From DATCJA01 sp963814955 (GTDB lineage: Bacteria; Acidobacteriota; Vicinamibacteria; Vicinamibacterales; UBA2999), in assembly GCA_963814955.1 (NCBI GenBank), contig CAWFEX010000015.1, positions 62,001 to 126,000 of the forward strand: DNA of 64,000 bases, written 5' to 3'. A model generated the notes under the pieces. It did no database searches. It worked only from the letters and a program-made list of their open reading frames with translations, and was not told where the DNA came from. This document shows, in pieces, positions 47,686 through 57,481 of the stretch (the first letter of the stretch is position 1; each line of letters opens with the position of its first letter). The position numbers and the translations under genes were made by a program.

Positions 47686-50600
47686 ATGGCGATGAACGAT
47701 CTCGACCGAACAGCGAACGTGGAACCCCAATCATCAATCACCAATCCCAAATCACCAATCTCCTCCGATCCCCTCTGGTACAAGGACGCAATCATTTACG
47801 AGGTGCACGTCCGCGCCTTCTACGACAGCAACGCGGACGGCATCGGCGATTTCCCCGGCCTCACGCAGAAACTGCCGTATCTGCACGACCTTGGCGTCAC
47901 CTGCCTGTGGCTTCTCCCTTTTTATCCATCTCCGCTTCGTGACGACGGGTACGACATTGCCGACTACACCTCCATCAATCCAATCTACGGCTCGCTGGAC
48001 GATTTCAAACAGTTCGTCGACACCGCGCACGCACTGAACATCCGGGTTCTGACGGAGCTCGTCATCAACCACACGTCCGACCAGCATCCATGGTTTCAAC
48101 GCGCCCGTCGTGCACCCAGAGGCTCCCGTGAACGCGACTATTACGTCTGGAGCGACACCGATACGAAGTACTCGGGTACGCGCGTCATCTTTACGGACAC
48201 GGAAAAGTCGAACTGGACGTTCGATCCCGTTGCCGGGCAGTTCTACTGGCACCGTTTCTTTTTCCACCAGCCCGATCTGAACCTCGACAACCCCGAGGTA
48301 GTGGCGGCGATCCTCGACATCATGCGGTTCTGGCTCGACCTCGGTGTCGATGCGCTCCGGCTCGACGCCATTCCGTATCTCATCGAGCGCGAAGGCACGA
48401 TCAACGAGAACCTCCCGGAAACTCACGCCATCCTGAAGCTGATTCGCCACGAACTCGACGCCCGTTACAGCGGACGCGCCCTGCTCGCCGAGGCCAATCA
48501 ATGGCCCTCTGACGTGCGCGCGTACTTCGGCGAGGCCGACGAATGCCACATGGCGTTCCACTTCCCGCTCATGCCGCGGATGTTCATGGCCCTCCGCCAG
48601 GAGGACCGGCATCCGATTGTCGAAATCCTGAATCAAACGCCCGAGATTCCGGAGGCGTGCCAGTGGACGCTCTTCCTGAGGAACCACGACGAGCTGACGC
48701 TCGAGATGGTCACAGACGAGGAGCGCGACTACATGTACTCGCAGTACGCCGTCGACCCGCAGATGCGCGTCAACGTCGGCATCCGGCGCAGGCTCGCCCC
48801 TCTGATGGAAAACGGTCGCCCGCGTATCGAGTTGCTGCACGGGCTCCTGCTTTCGCTGCCAGGCACGCCGATCGTCTACTACGGGGATGAGATCGGCATG
48901 GGCGACAACGTGTACCTGGGCGACCGCAACGGCGTGCGAACGCCGATGCAGTGGAGCAGCGATCGGAATGCGGGATTCTCGCGCTCCGACCCGGCGCGGC
49001 TGTTCGGCCCTGTGATCATGGACCCGGTGTACGGCTACGAGGCCATCAACGTCGAGGCCCAGGAACGCTCGCCCTACTCGCTGCTGCATTGGATGAAGCG
49101 CATGATCGCGCTCAGAAAACAGCACGCGGTGTTCGGACGCGGATCGCTGCAGTTCATTCCGACGGCGAATCGCAAAGTGCTCGTCTACGTGCGGCGGCAC
49201 GAACGCACCACCGTCCTGTGCGTCGCCAACCTGTCGAGGGTGGTGCAGCCAGCGGAAATTCCGCTGGCGCCGTTCGCCGGGCTCGCGCCGGTCGAAATGC
49301 TCGGCAATACGGAATTCCCGCGCATTGGAGATCATCCGTATTTCCTCACGCTGGCGCCGTACGGCTTCTACTGGTTCCAGCTGCAGGAAGTCGTTGCGCC
49401 CCTCACGGCGCGCACGGCTCCCGTGCCTGAAGAAGCTGCCGCGCTCCCCTCGCTGTTTTCTGGGGTCGTCTGGGAGTCGATTTTCGACGGAGGTCTGCGG
49501 ACGATCATCGAGCGCCAGGCCCTGGTGCCGTTCCTGCAGCGGCAGCGGTGGTTCGGGGCAAAGGCGCGCTCAATCGCGTCCGTGCGCTTCGTCGACTGGA
49601 CGCTGCTGCGAAACGGCTCCACTCCCGCGTTTCTGACGATTGTCGAAGCGGCTTTCCACGACGGCGGCCGCGAACGGTATCTGCTTCCCCTGTCGACCGC
49701 GAATGGAGCCGAGACGGACATTCTCGGCCACGAACACTCCTCCGCCGCGGTGGCGCGAATCACCGGCGCCCGAAAGGGAGTCGTGTTCGACGGCCTCTTC
49801 GACGACGACGTCTGCGAGAGGCTGCTGGCGATCCTTCAGGAGCAGCGGGAGGTGCCGATGCGGGCTGGCCGCCTGCGCGGCTCGCCGCGTCAGGTTCCAC
49901 CCGGCCCTGAACCGATCAGGCCCGTCGCACGCGCCGCCGACCACAGCAATTCTTCGGTTCTGTTCGACAAGCGCTTCATCATGAAGCTGTTTCGGCGAAT
50001 CGAAGCGGGCCCGCATCCCGACATCGAGATGAACGAGTTCCTTGCCGCACACGCCTTCACGAGGGTGCCTCCCTTCGGCGGTCACCTCTCGTACGTGCGG
50101 AGCGGCGAGGCCGACACCGCGTTGGCGATGCTCCAGGTGTACACCTACAACCAGGGAAACGGGTGGCAGGTGACGATCGAAGAAATGGGCCGGTACTTCG
50201 AACGAGCGACCACGCTGCCCCCGCTCCGCAACGTGGACGAATTGCTCGCCGGTGAGACGAGTGTCGATCGAGGAGGTTTGGCCCCCGACTTCGTCGCAGA
50301 CATAGGGACACACCTGAGACTCGCGGAAGTCCTCGGCCGCCGGACGGGAGAATTGCACGTCCGCCTTGCCGATGCGGCCGGAAGTCCGGCGTTCGAGCCG
50401 GAACCGTACTCGGCCGCGGATCTGCGTAAGGAGGCGACCGCCATGCGGGCACATGCGGAGGATCAATTGACGCTGCTCGATCAGTCGCTGCATCGCCTCG
50501 ACGATCGTCGTCAGGAGCTGGCGCGGAACCTGTTGGCACGTCGCGAAGAGTTGCTGCGCCTGTTCGACGACATCCATCAGCTCAGCGACGCAGGCTTGCG

Positions 50601-51063
50601 GATCCGGTGCCACGGCGACTACCACCTCGGTCAGGTGCTCGTCACTGAAGCGGACATCGTCATCATCGACTTCGAAGGCGAGCCGTCGCGGCCCCTGGCG
50701 GCGCGACGCGGAAAATCCTCGCCGCTGCGGGATGTGGCGGGCATGCTGCAGTCCCTCAGATACGCGGTGCTGACCGCCCTTGGCGCAGCGACGCTGACGC
50801 GACCCGAGGATGTCGAGCGGCTCGCACCGTGGGCGCAGCTCTGGGAGACCTGGGTCAGCCGGACGTACGTGCGCGCGTATATCGCGGCCACGGAACAGGC
50901 GAGGTTTCTGCCGGACGATCACGACAGTCTCGAGAGACTGCTGTCTGTCTTCGTACTCGACAAAGCGTTTTACGAACTCGGATATGAACTGAACAATCGG
51001 CCCGACTGGATCCACATTCCGCTGGCGAGCCTGTTGCGACTGCGAACCCCGCTTCCGGTTTGA
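47686..51063 (+). CDS. treS: Trehalose synthase-maltokinase fusion
   Basis: About 1125 residues. Residues ~30-580 are a GH13 trehalose synthase interconverting trehalose and maltose: LWYKDAIIYEVHVRAFYDSN, LGVDALRLDAIPYLIEREGT with the nucleophile, ALLAEANQWPSDVRAYFGEA and LFLRNHDELTLEMVTDEERD. Residues ~610-1125 are a maltokinase (Mak/Pep2): PFLQRQRWFGAKARSIASVR, CHGDYHLGQVLV and VIIDFEGEPSRPLAARRGKS. The fusion yields maltose 1-phosphate for GlgE. The first 25 residues are encoded by a heptamer array. GTG 47683 is an alternative start. Confidence 0.95.
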   Translation: MAMNDLDRTANVEPQSSITNPKSPISSDPLWYKDAIIYEVHVRAFYDSNADGIGDFPGLTQKLPYLHDLGVTCLWLLPFYPSPLRDDGYDIADYTSINPIYGSLDDFKQFVDTAHALNIRVLTELVINHTSDQHPWFQRARRAPRGSRERDYYVWSDTDTKYSGTRVIFTDTEKSNWTFDPVAGQFYWHRFFFHQPDLNLDNPEVVAAILDIMRFWLDLGVDALRLDAIPYLIEREGTINENLPETHAILKLIRHELDARYSGRALLAEANQWPSDVRAYFGEADECHMAFHFPLMPRMFMALRQEDRHPIVEILNQTPEIPEACQWTLFLRNHDELTLEMVTDEERDYMYSQYAVDPQMRVNVGIRRRLAPLMENGRPRIELLHGLLLSLPGTPIVYYGDEIGMGDNVYLGDRNGVRTPMQWSSDRNAGFSRSDPARLFGPVIMDPVYGYEAINVEAQERSPYSLLHWMKRMIALRKQHAVFGRGSLQFIPTANRKVLVYVRRHERTTVLCVANLSRVVQPAEIPLAPFAGLAPVEMLGNTEFPRIGDHPYFLTLAPYGFYWFQLQEVVAPLTARTAPVPEEAAALPSLFSGVVWESIFDGGLRTIIERQALVPFLQRQRWFGAKARSIASVRFVDWTLLRNGSTPAFLTIVEAAFHDGGRERYLLPLSTANGAETDILGHEHSSAAVARITGARKGVVFDGLFDDDVCERLLAILQEQREVPMRAGRLRGSPRQVPPGPEPIRPVARAADHSNSSVLFDKRFIMKLFRRIEAGPHPDIEMNEFLAAHAFTRVPPFGGHLSYVRSGEADTALAMLQVYTYNQGNGWQVTIEEMGRYFERATTLPPLRNVDELLAGETSVDRGGLAPDFVADIGTHLRLAEVLGRRTGELHVRLADAAGSPAFEPEPYSAADLRKEATAMRAHAEDQLTLLDQSLHRLDDRRQELARNLLARREELLRLFDDIHQLSDAGLRIRCHGDYHLGQVLVTEADIVIIDFEGEPSRPLAARRGKSSPLRDVAGMLQSLRYAVLTALGAATLTRPEDVERLAPWAQLWETWVSRTYVRAYIAATEQARFLPDDHDSLERLLSVFVLDKAFYELGYELNNRPDWIHIPLASLLRLRTPLPV
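47728..47762. repeat. 7-bp repeat inside the treS coding region
   Basis: Five units: CAATCAT, CAATCAC, CAATCCC, AAATCAC, CAATCTC. They encode part of the poorly conserved N-terminal tail (QSSITNPKSPIS) before the GH13 domain. Gain or loss of one unit would change the frame of the whole fusion. Confidence 0.85.
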
Positions 51064-51114
51064 CGTCTGCGTGGCCGCGCATGTTCGGCCTCCGTCTTGC
51101 ACCGCCCCGTCCAT

Positions 51115-51969
51115 ATGGCTCGAGCCATCTGGAAGGGATCGATCGCGTTCGGCCTTGTCAACATTCCTGTCGAGCTGCATACGGCGGTGCGCGACTCGCG
51201 GCCGCGCTTCCGTCTCCTGCACGCTGAAGACGAGTCTCCAGTCAAATTCGAGCGGGTGTGCATTCACGAAGGCAAGCCGGTTGCCTGGGACGAGCTCGTC
51301 AAGGGCTTCGAATACGAGAAAGGCCGCTTCGTCATTCTGACGAAAGAGGACTTTCGGTCCGCCGCTCTCGAAAAAAGCCGGACGATCGACATCCGGTGCT
51401 TCGTCAAGGACGAGGAGATCGACGACCGGTTTTTTGAAACGTCGTATCACCTGCTTCCCGCCAAGGGCGGCGAACATGCGTATGCGCTGCTGCGCGAGGC
51501 CATGCGCCACACCCGTCTCGTCGGCGTCGCCACGATCGTGTTCCGCGACGCACAGCACCTCGCGGCGCTCGAAGTGGTGAGCGACGCGCTCGTGCTGACG
51601 CAGATGCGCTACGCGGAGGAGCTCGTCGATACCTCGCAGTACTCGTTTCCCAGTGCCAGGGACATTCGCAAACCCGAGCTCGAGATGGCGCAAACCCTCG
51701 TGAAGAATCTCGCCGAGAAATGGGATCCGAACCGGTTCACCGACGAGTATCGGAAGAACCTCATGAAGATCATCCAGGCGAAGAAAAAGGGGCGTGCGCC
51801 GAAGCTCGTGGCGCACGAGGAACCTCAGCGCGCGGAGGTTGTGGACTTGATGGAACGGCTCCGTCAGTCGCTTCAGCAGGCTGGGCCGTCGGCCAGGAAA
51901 CCGTCGCGCAGCAGGAAGACGCCGGCAAAAAAGACCGCCGCGCGCGGCAGAAAGAAACGAGCAGCGTAG
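51115..51969 (+). CDS. ku: Ku DNA end-binding protein
   Basis: This 284-residue protein binds DNA ends in bacterial non-homologous end joining. MARAIWKGSIAFGLVNIPVE is the canonical start, followed by GFEYEKGRFVILTKEDFRSA, DDRFFETSYHLLPAKGGEHA and FPSARDIRKPELEMAQTLVK. The C-terminus is Lys/Arg-rich (SRSRKTPAKKTAARGRKKR), typical of bacterial Ku. No ligD is visible in this window. ATG 51115 is chosen over the frame start at 51097. Confidence 0.96.
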   Translation: MARAIWKGSIAFGLVNIPVELHTAVRDSRPRFRLLHAEDESPVKFERVCIHEGKPVAWDELVKGFEYEKGRFVILTKEDFRSAALEKSRTIDIRCFVKDEEIDDRFFETSYHLLPAKGGEHAYALLREAMRHTRLVGVATIVFRDAQHLAALEVVSDALVLTQMRYAEELVDTSQYSFPSARDIRKPELEMAQTLVKNLAEKWDPNRFTDEYRKNLMKIIQAKKKGRAPKLVAHEEPQRAEVVDLMERLRQSLQQAGPSARKPSRSRKTPAKKTAARGRKKRAA

Positions 51970-51988
51970 ACGGGCCGGCCCTCAGGGG

Positions 51989-54118
51989 CTAAAACCCTAC
52001 GCGGACCTCTCCCACCACCTGGCGCTTCAGCACATCGCCGAAGATGTGCTGTATCACCTCTTCGTTCGTCAGATTGACGATCTTGATGCTCGTTGTCACA
52101 CGCTCGGCGGCCCATCTCACGCCGAAGCCTGCATTCACGAGGGTGAACGCATCGGTGATGCCGGCAAAACGGGCGTCGAGCACATCCTGCCAGTAGGCCT
52201 CGTCTGTGAAACTGACGCTCATGTTGCCGAGGAACCGGGCGTAGCTGAAGTCAAATCCCGCATTGAACCGGTTCTTCGCCGGCCAGTTTATGTCGTTGAT
52301 CGTGGTGCCCGGAGGAAGATCCTCTGCAACAGGCCTGGCCTGATACGAATAGTTCGTAAACACGTTGACGTACCGGTTCACGGGCGCGTCGACGCCAATC
52401 TCGAATCCTTTGTCCTTGATGGTGCCGAGGTTGAGATACGTAAAGCGCGATGGGAGCAGCACGGGCGGGTTGAGCGTCGCGAGAACCCCGACGATCGCCG
52501 GCGCCAGGCCTGGTGGCGGCGCGGCCGGCGTGTAGAAGCGATCCGGCGTGAAATAAATGCCGTCGTCGGTGACGTTGTAATAGACAGCCGCGGTCACGGT
52601 TGCGCGGTTTCGTATGACGCCCGTGTACCCGACTTCGAATGCCGTCATGGTCTCCTGCTTCAGATCCGGGTTCCCGAACGCGCGAATCGGAAACACGAAC
52701 CGGGCAAGCGCTGGCGAAATCGCGCCCAGATTGATCTCGTTCAGAATCGACGAGTCGATGTGGTTGTTGATGAACGAAGGAGCACGAAAGGCGCGGTTGA
52801 ACGACACCCGGAACGTCTGAGCCGCGTCGGGTTTCACCATGAACGTCGTCCGCGGCGAAAACACCGGATCGTCGATCGACGAAAACTTGTCGAGGCGGCC
52901 GCCAACCACCCACCGGAAGCGATCGCTCAGAAAAATCTCATCCTGGATGAAGCCGCCGCCCTCGTTGCGATCGTCGCCATCGGGCGCAAGCGAGATGTCG
53001 AACGTGTTGTGCCTGAAGTTGCCGCCGAACGTGAGCACGTTCCTCGTTCCGATCGCCCGCACCTCCGACGCGTCGACATCGAAGGTCTTGGTGTCGAAGG
53101 AGAGAGGCAGCGGTTGTCCGGAGAGTCCCCGCGCCAGAAGGTTCGACGCGTTGCCGTCGAGCAGGTTCGTGAAAAAAGAGATGCGGCGGCCGTTTCGCTG
53201 GTAACGGCTCGTCAGGTAGACCATTCGGGACTCGCTGGAGATATCGAACGGCCCGAGTCCCGAGTAGATGAGCCCTTCGGTGCCGGCCACACCTCCGCTG
53301 ACCACAATCGATCCGCCGCCGGAGAGGTCGTAGTCGGCACGGGCATCGAACTTGGGCTGCGACGTCCCCTCGTTCGTGAATGGTGGATACGGCGTGCTGA
53401 ACCCATTGGGGATGACGCCCGCCGGGCGCGGCAGCGGATCCTGCGTGAAATAGCTGGCTGACAACTTGAACGCCCATCGCTCGTTGACCGCCTCCGCATG
53501 CGACCCGTTCACGTAGAAGAGCGACCCGGCATCCTGATCCCGGCCGGTCACGTCGCGATTGAGGACGCCGAGGCCGACGGTCAGGTTCGTACCTCGTTCG
53601 GCAGCCAGCTCGCGCGGGGTTTTCGTGATCACATTGATCACGCCGGTCATGGCGTTGGCGCCCCACACGGCAGAAGCAGGACCCCGGATGACTTCGATCT
53701 GCCGGACATCCTGCGCGTTCGTGGGCACCAGATCCCACATCACCATGCCGAAGAAATCCAGATACACGCTTCGACCGTCGACGAGCGCGAGCTGCGAGGT
53801 GGTCAACGTCGATGTGGCGCCGCGGGTGGTGAGGTTGATGTCACGGGCGGAGGTCTGCGTCACATTAAGGCCGGGCACCGTCCGAAGGAGGTCGCCGATG
53901 TTCGTGGCCGGCGAGTTCTGAATGGTCTGCGCGGTCACCAGGCTCACGGCGGCCGGGGCGTTGACGAGCTGCTGTTCGGAGCGGGAAGCCGTCACGACGA
54001 CCTGCTCCTCGTACGAGACGGGCTGATCGTCTTCGGGCGGCGCGGGCGCCGTCTCCTGCGCGTAGACGGGGACGCCACTCGTGAGCGCCGCCAGCATCAA
54101 TGCGATACGCATCATCAT
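51989..54118 (-). CDS. TonB-dependent outer membrane receptor
   Basis: A 709-residue outer-membrane transporter. The signal peptide is RIALMLAALTSGVPVYAQE. The plug domain has EEQVVVTASRSEQQLVNAPA, NIGDLLRTVPGLNVTQTSAR and VIRGPASAVWGANAMTGVIN. The rest is a beta barrel ending in aromatic GEVRVGF. Substrate is unknown (siderophore, vitamin or sugar). AAGGAGC lies upstream of ATG 54118. The open frame continues upstream only because it reads antisense through tRNA-Arg. Confidence 0.93.
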   Translation of the reverse strand: MMMRIALMLAALTSGVPVYAQETAPAPPEDDQPVSYEEQVVVTASRSEQQLVNAPAAVSLVTAQTIQNSPATNIGDLLRTVPGLNVTQTSARDINLTTRGATSTLTTSQLALVDGRSVYLDFFGMVMWDLVPTNAQDVRQIEVIRGPASAVWGANAMTGVINVITKTPRELAAERGTNLTVGLGVLNRDVTGRDQDAGSLFYVNGSHAEAVNERWAFKLSASYFTQDPLPRPAGVIPNGFSTPYPPFTNEGTSQPKFDARADYDLSGGGSIVVSGGVAGTEGLIYSGLGPFDISSESRMVYLTSRYQRNGRRISFFTNLLDGNASNLLARGLSGQPLPLSFDTKTFDVDASEVRAIGTRNVLTFGGNFRHNTFDISLAPDGDDRNEGGGFIQDEIFLSDRFRWVVGGRLDKFSSIDDPVFSPRTTFMVKPDAAQTFRVSFNRAFRAPSFINNHIDSSILNEINLGAISPALARFVFPIRAFGNPDLKQETMTAFEVGYTGVIRNRATVTAAVYYNVTDDGIYFTPDRFYTPAAPPPGLAPAIVGVLATLNPPVLLPSRFTYLNLGTIKDKGFEIGVDAPVNRYVNVFTNYSYQARPVAEDLPPGTTINDINWPAKNRFNAGFDFSYARFLGNMSVSFTDEAYWQDVLDARFAGITDAFTLVNAGFGVRWAAERVTTSIKIVNLTNEEVIQHIFGDVLKRQVVGEVRVGF

Positions 54119-54214
54119 GGGCGTCGTGCTCCTTCTAACTGTGTGGGGAGGCGCGGCCTCATTGTGAGCTGTCAGCACGGGCGGCGCAAGACAGGTGATA
54201 TGATCACGCGCTGT

Positions 54215-54291
<77 letters not shown>

Positions 54292-54412
54292 TCCGCCTCC
54301 GCTCGCGCATCATTCAGGCGAGCTATGGCGCGATGGCGCTTGAGTGGATTTGACGCGCCGAAGTTCCGGGTGCCGCTGGGAACGAAGGCGGCCGGGCGCG
54401 CCAACTCAAGTT

Positions 54413-54506
54413 CAACGTGCAACGTGCAACGTGCAACGTGCAAAATGGAATGTAAGTTGGCAACTTCGATACTTACTTTGCACTTTGCACTTTTTACTTT
54501 GAAGTT
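54413..54506. repeat. 7-bp repeats between the two tRNA-Arg genes
   Basis: Four CAACGTG units (54413-54440), a short centre, then inverted units of ACTTTGC and ACTTTTT type. The arrangement is like that after tRNA-His. Confidence 0.85.
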
Positions 54507-54529
54507 TCTGCGTAAGCGTAAGTTCCCTT

Positions 54530-54606
<77 letters not shown>

Positions 54607-54715
54607 CTAATTTCGAATCGTTCGGAAAAGTGCACGATCGGTCTTCCGTCCCAACCGAGCTAGGCGCGGGAAGACCGACTTGGCCGACCGAGAAGTCGTC
54701 CCGCCGCTTATGTCG

Positions 54716-55394
54716 TCATTGCTTCCGTCGTCGCCAGAACCAGCCTGCGAGTCCCAGTGCGCTCAGAATGGGCGTGAACGGCTCCGGCACTTCAATGGAA
54801 AAGTCCGCGAAACCGTCCCAGGCCTGGCGCTCGGGCGTCGTGTAGTCACCCCCGCAGCACCCGCGGTTGCCGAAGTCGGTCAACAGGAGGCCGGAGTCGA
54901 TAAATCCCCCTACCGTCCGGTGTCGGGATCCCTAATGCGTCGGCAATGGAGGCGTCAAACACGCCGGGGCCGAGCGTGTAAACCGCGAACACTCCTGCGT
55001 CAATTGGACCGTCCTCATCGACCCCTATCTTGAGCGTCAGAATCGGGGCTAGGAAAGTTCCCGTTCTGTTCTCCCCGCTGATCGAGTTAGCCAACTCGAA
55101 ATCGATCTGGAGGGTCCCGTTTTCGTACAAGTACTCGCTGTTAGTGACCGTTCCACCAGCATCCGTCTGAAGCGTCTGTTGCACGAACGTCCCCCCGAAT
55201 GCCTGATAGGTGGTAGGAAACCCTTGCCACTCGTCGCCCCACGACCAACTACTCAAGTCGTACCCGAATTGATCCGGGTTGACGACCCCGAACGTCAGAT
55301 CTGAATTGAGGAACTCCATGAAGACGACGGGACCTGCCGCAACCTGACGCGGCAAGAGGAGTAGCGACACGACGAGGAGAAGAGCGATCCGCAT
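54716..55394 (-). CDS. PEP-CTERM sorted exported protein, one frameshift
   Basis: The signal peptide is MRIALLLVVSLLLLPRQVAA. The body includes GYDLSSWSWGDEWQGFPTTY. After a break near 54913 the frame gives GGFIDSGLLLTDFGN and ends VPEPFTPILSALGLAGWFWR then RRKQ. This is a PEP-CTERM signal (VPEP, hydrophobic helix, basic tail) recognised by exosortase. One extra base explains the break. GGAGGTGGCC precedes ATG 55394. No exosortase gene is in the window. Confidence 0.85.
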
Positions 55395-55693
55395 GGCCAC
55401 CTCCGGGACGGAGGGTACTCCAACATCGTGCGCCGATTGCGCAGCAAATTTTTGTCTCGGGTCGTGAGATATGAATGTGACCTGCGCACGCTCGCTGCGC
55501 ATCCCGCTCAGCTTGCGTCGTGGACTGTCATCGGATCGAGTCCACATCAGACGCCGAGCACTCGCCGGCACGGGTGCGATCGTGACCGCTCGCGACGAGT
55601 TTCACGGCCAGCCAGGCCGGGGACCGAATTGCTCAGGTTCCGCTGCTTGGCCCCACGCCCTCCGCCGGCGGCTGCACCGACGTCACCGGCCTC

Positions 55694-56956
55694 ATGTTCT
55701 CCATGTTCGCCGCCGATACACTGCTACACGCAAGGGGTTCCAGGCTTTCCGTGAGCGTCATCACCACCCTCGCAGCCGATCCTAGCCGGCTCACCGCGAG
55801 CACGCACGACCCACGCCCGGGTGCACAGGCGCTGACGACGCGCTTCGCGGATTTCTGGCTGCTCGGCGGCGCGAGCATCCTGGTCTGGCTCGTGATGATT
55901 GTCGCGCAGGGGTTCCGGGCGAGCTGGGCCGTCGATCAGCATTTCAAGAATCTGACGATCACCACCGCGTCGCTCTCGCTGCTGGTGAACTATCCCCACT
56001 TCCTGATCTGGTACAAGCTCGCTTACGGGCGGGGCCGAGCCTTCGTCACCCAGCACTGGTGGCAGCTCATCGTCGTGCCCATCGCACTGGCGGGCCTGTT
56101 CTTCGCGGCGTTCCTTCAGTACGACGTCCCGGTCGCGAGCCTGCCGCTAGTCCAGGGCGTGACCGATGCGCTCGCCCCGTGGGGCGGTAATGCGCAGGTC
56201 TTCTCGGGGCCGCGGCTCGGCGATCTCCTCTTTACCGTCGCCTTCAACGTGATGATCTTCACGGTGGGATGGCACTACACGAAGCAGGTGTTCGGCTGCA
56301 TGATGGTCTACGCGCACTTCGACCGGTACTCGTTCAGCCGATCGCAGCGCGACCTCACGAAATGGGCGCTGCTGAGCATCTGGGGAATGACTTTCGTCTA
56401 CAGCAACATCGCCGGCGCGCAAAATACCTTCTCGCAGTTCACGTATTACTCGTTCGATCTGCCCGACATCGCCGGGCCGATCTCGCAGATCGTCGTCGGG
56501 GCCGGATTCTTCCTCGTGCTGTACAAAGTCTTCTACGCCAATTACCGGAGAACGAGACAGCGTCCGAGCCTGAACCTTCTTGCCCCGTTCGTCGCGCTCT
56601 ACCTCTGGTGGTTGCCGCAGACACGCCAGTACGAGTTCTACTTCCTGCTGACGCCGTTCTTTCACTCGCTGCAGTACCTGGCGTTCGTCTACAAGATGGA
56701 AGACACGCGGCTGCGGAGCGGGAGCCACCGTGAGCTGCGGGCGACCGCCATCGTGGTGGGCGTCGTCGTGGCCGGGTGGGTGACATTCGAGCTCGTGCCG
56801 AACACCATCGACAACCAGCTCGGCACGTTCAACTCGTGGCAGATGTTCTTCTTCTTCACCGCCGCGATGCTCTTCATCAACATCCATCACTACTTCCTCG
56901 ACAACGTCCTCTGGAGGTTCAAGGACCCCAACGTCCGGGCGTATCTGCTCGGCTGA
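55694..56956 (+). CDS. Polytopic membrane protein with conserved histidines
   Basis: A 420-residue protein with about ten hydrophobic helices. Histidine-rich motifs near helices are VNYPHFLIWYKLAYGRG, GWHYTKQVFGCMMVYAHF, LTPFFHSLQYLAFVYKMEDT and INIHHYFLDNVLWRFKDP. The HHYFLDNVLWR type of motif recurs in uncharacterised bacterial membrane proteins and suggests a metal site in the membrane. Function unknown. A start later than ATG 55694 (after about 40 residues) is possible. Confidence 0.75.
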   Translation: MFSMFAADTLLHARGSRLSVSVITTLAADPSRLTASTHDPRPGAQALTTRFADFWLLGGASILVWLVMIVAQGFRASWAVDQHFKNLTITTASLSLLVNYPHFLIWYKLAYGRGRAFVTQHWWQLIVVPIALAGLFFAAFLQYDVPVASLPLVQGVTDALAPWGGNAQVFSGPRLGDLLFTVAFNVMIFTVGWHYTKQVFGCMMVYAHFDRYSFSRSQRDLTKWALLSIWGMTFVYSNIAGAQNTFSQFTYYSFDLPDIAGPISQIVVGAGFFLVLYKVFYANYRRTRQRPSLNLLAPFVALYLWWLPQTRQYEFYFLLTPFFHSLQYLAFVYKMEDTRLRSGSHRELRATAIVVGVVVAGWVTFELVPNTIDNQLGTFNSWQMFFFFTAAMLFINIHHYFLDNVLWRFKDPNVRAYLLG

Positions 56957-57109
56957 GCGACCCCGCACGTCAGCCCACGGTGGCTTCGACAAAGCGGCCT
57001 GACCTGAAGGACCGACGCGGCCGACCGCGCCGAACGCGGACGTTCCCGAATGCGAATCGGGATTGGAAAGCCGCTATGAGGCGGGCGGCGTTCAGTCCGA
57101 CCCGGCGTT

Positions 57110-57290
57110 ATGACCTCGCTCATTCGGTACTGCACGCAACTCCTGCTCAACGGTGGAGGCGACATTCGCTGGTGCAGAACGCTCGCGGGCACCGCGACAT
57201 CCGCACGTCGCTCGTCTATACACAGGTGGTGGTCGATCCTCGGCTCGCTGATGCGGTGCAGAAGGCCTTCACCGTGAAGCCCAAGCGCGT
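57110..57290 (+). pseudogene. Tyrosine recombinase (phage integrase) C-terminal remnant
   Basis: Two overlapping frames together read LLNGGGDIRWC and GHRDIRTSLVYTQVVVDPRL. These are the box II end of tyrosine recombinases: the conserved GH and the catalytic Tyr in SLVYTQV. The rest of the gene is missing. It lies just inside the duplicated tRNA end, where island integrases are expected. Confidence 0.7.
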
Positions 57291-57355
57291 GGACGGGTGC
57301 GCGTGGCAACGACGGCAAATAGCTGAGCGTATTCGACTTCCCATCGGCTCGGCGG

Positions 57356-57402
57356 CCACCGGAGCCGAGGGCCACAGGTTCGAATCCTGTCCGGCGCGCC
57401 AC
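57356..57402. repeat. Duplicated tRNA-Arg 3' end (att-like site)
   Basis: CCGGAGCCGAGGGCCACAGG and TTCGAATCCTGTCCGGCGCG then CCAC align base for base with 54561-54607 of tRNA-Arg(CCG), with four differences in 47 bp. No 5' half is present, so it is not a functional tRNA. Confidence 0.85.
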
Positions 57403-57408
57403 AGCCAA

Positions 57409-57460
57409 CTTTCAACTTCAAGTGCAAAGTGGAAAGTGTAAGGTAGAAAGTAAGTTCAAA
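57409..57460. repeat. Degenerate 7-bp repeats
   Basis: Units of AACTTTC, AACTTCA, GTGCAAA and GTGGAAA type between the duplicated tRNA end and the YtxH gene. Confidence 0.65.
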
Positions 57461-57481
57461 CTAGAGAAGAGGAAACCCAAT

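Larger units (their letters stand above)
54607..57402. mobile_element. Small genomic island at tRNA-Arg
   Basis: Bounded by the intact tRNA-Arg(CCG) and by a second copy of its last 47 bp at 57356-57402 with four mismatches. A tyrosine-recombinase remnant lies just inside the far end. Contents are a PEP-CTERM gene and a polytopic membrane gene. The size is about 2.8 kb, so it is probably the remains of a larger element. Confidence 0.75.

Noticed and set aside
49570..51816. 748-codon minus-strand frame
   Set aside because: Antisense shadow of treS-maltokinase and ku, which have clear catalytic and family motifs.
57345..57402. Third tRNA-Arg gene
   Set aside because: Only the 3' part from the anticodon arm onward is present; no 5' acceptor or D arm.
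56890..57408. Minus-strand protein with TGFEPVALGSGGRRADG
   Set aside because: Antisense of the duplicated tRNA-Arg end and of the membrane gene.
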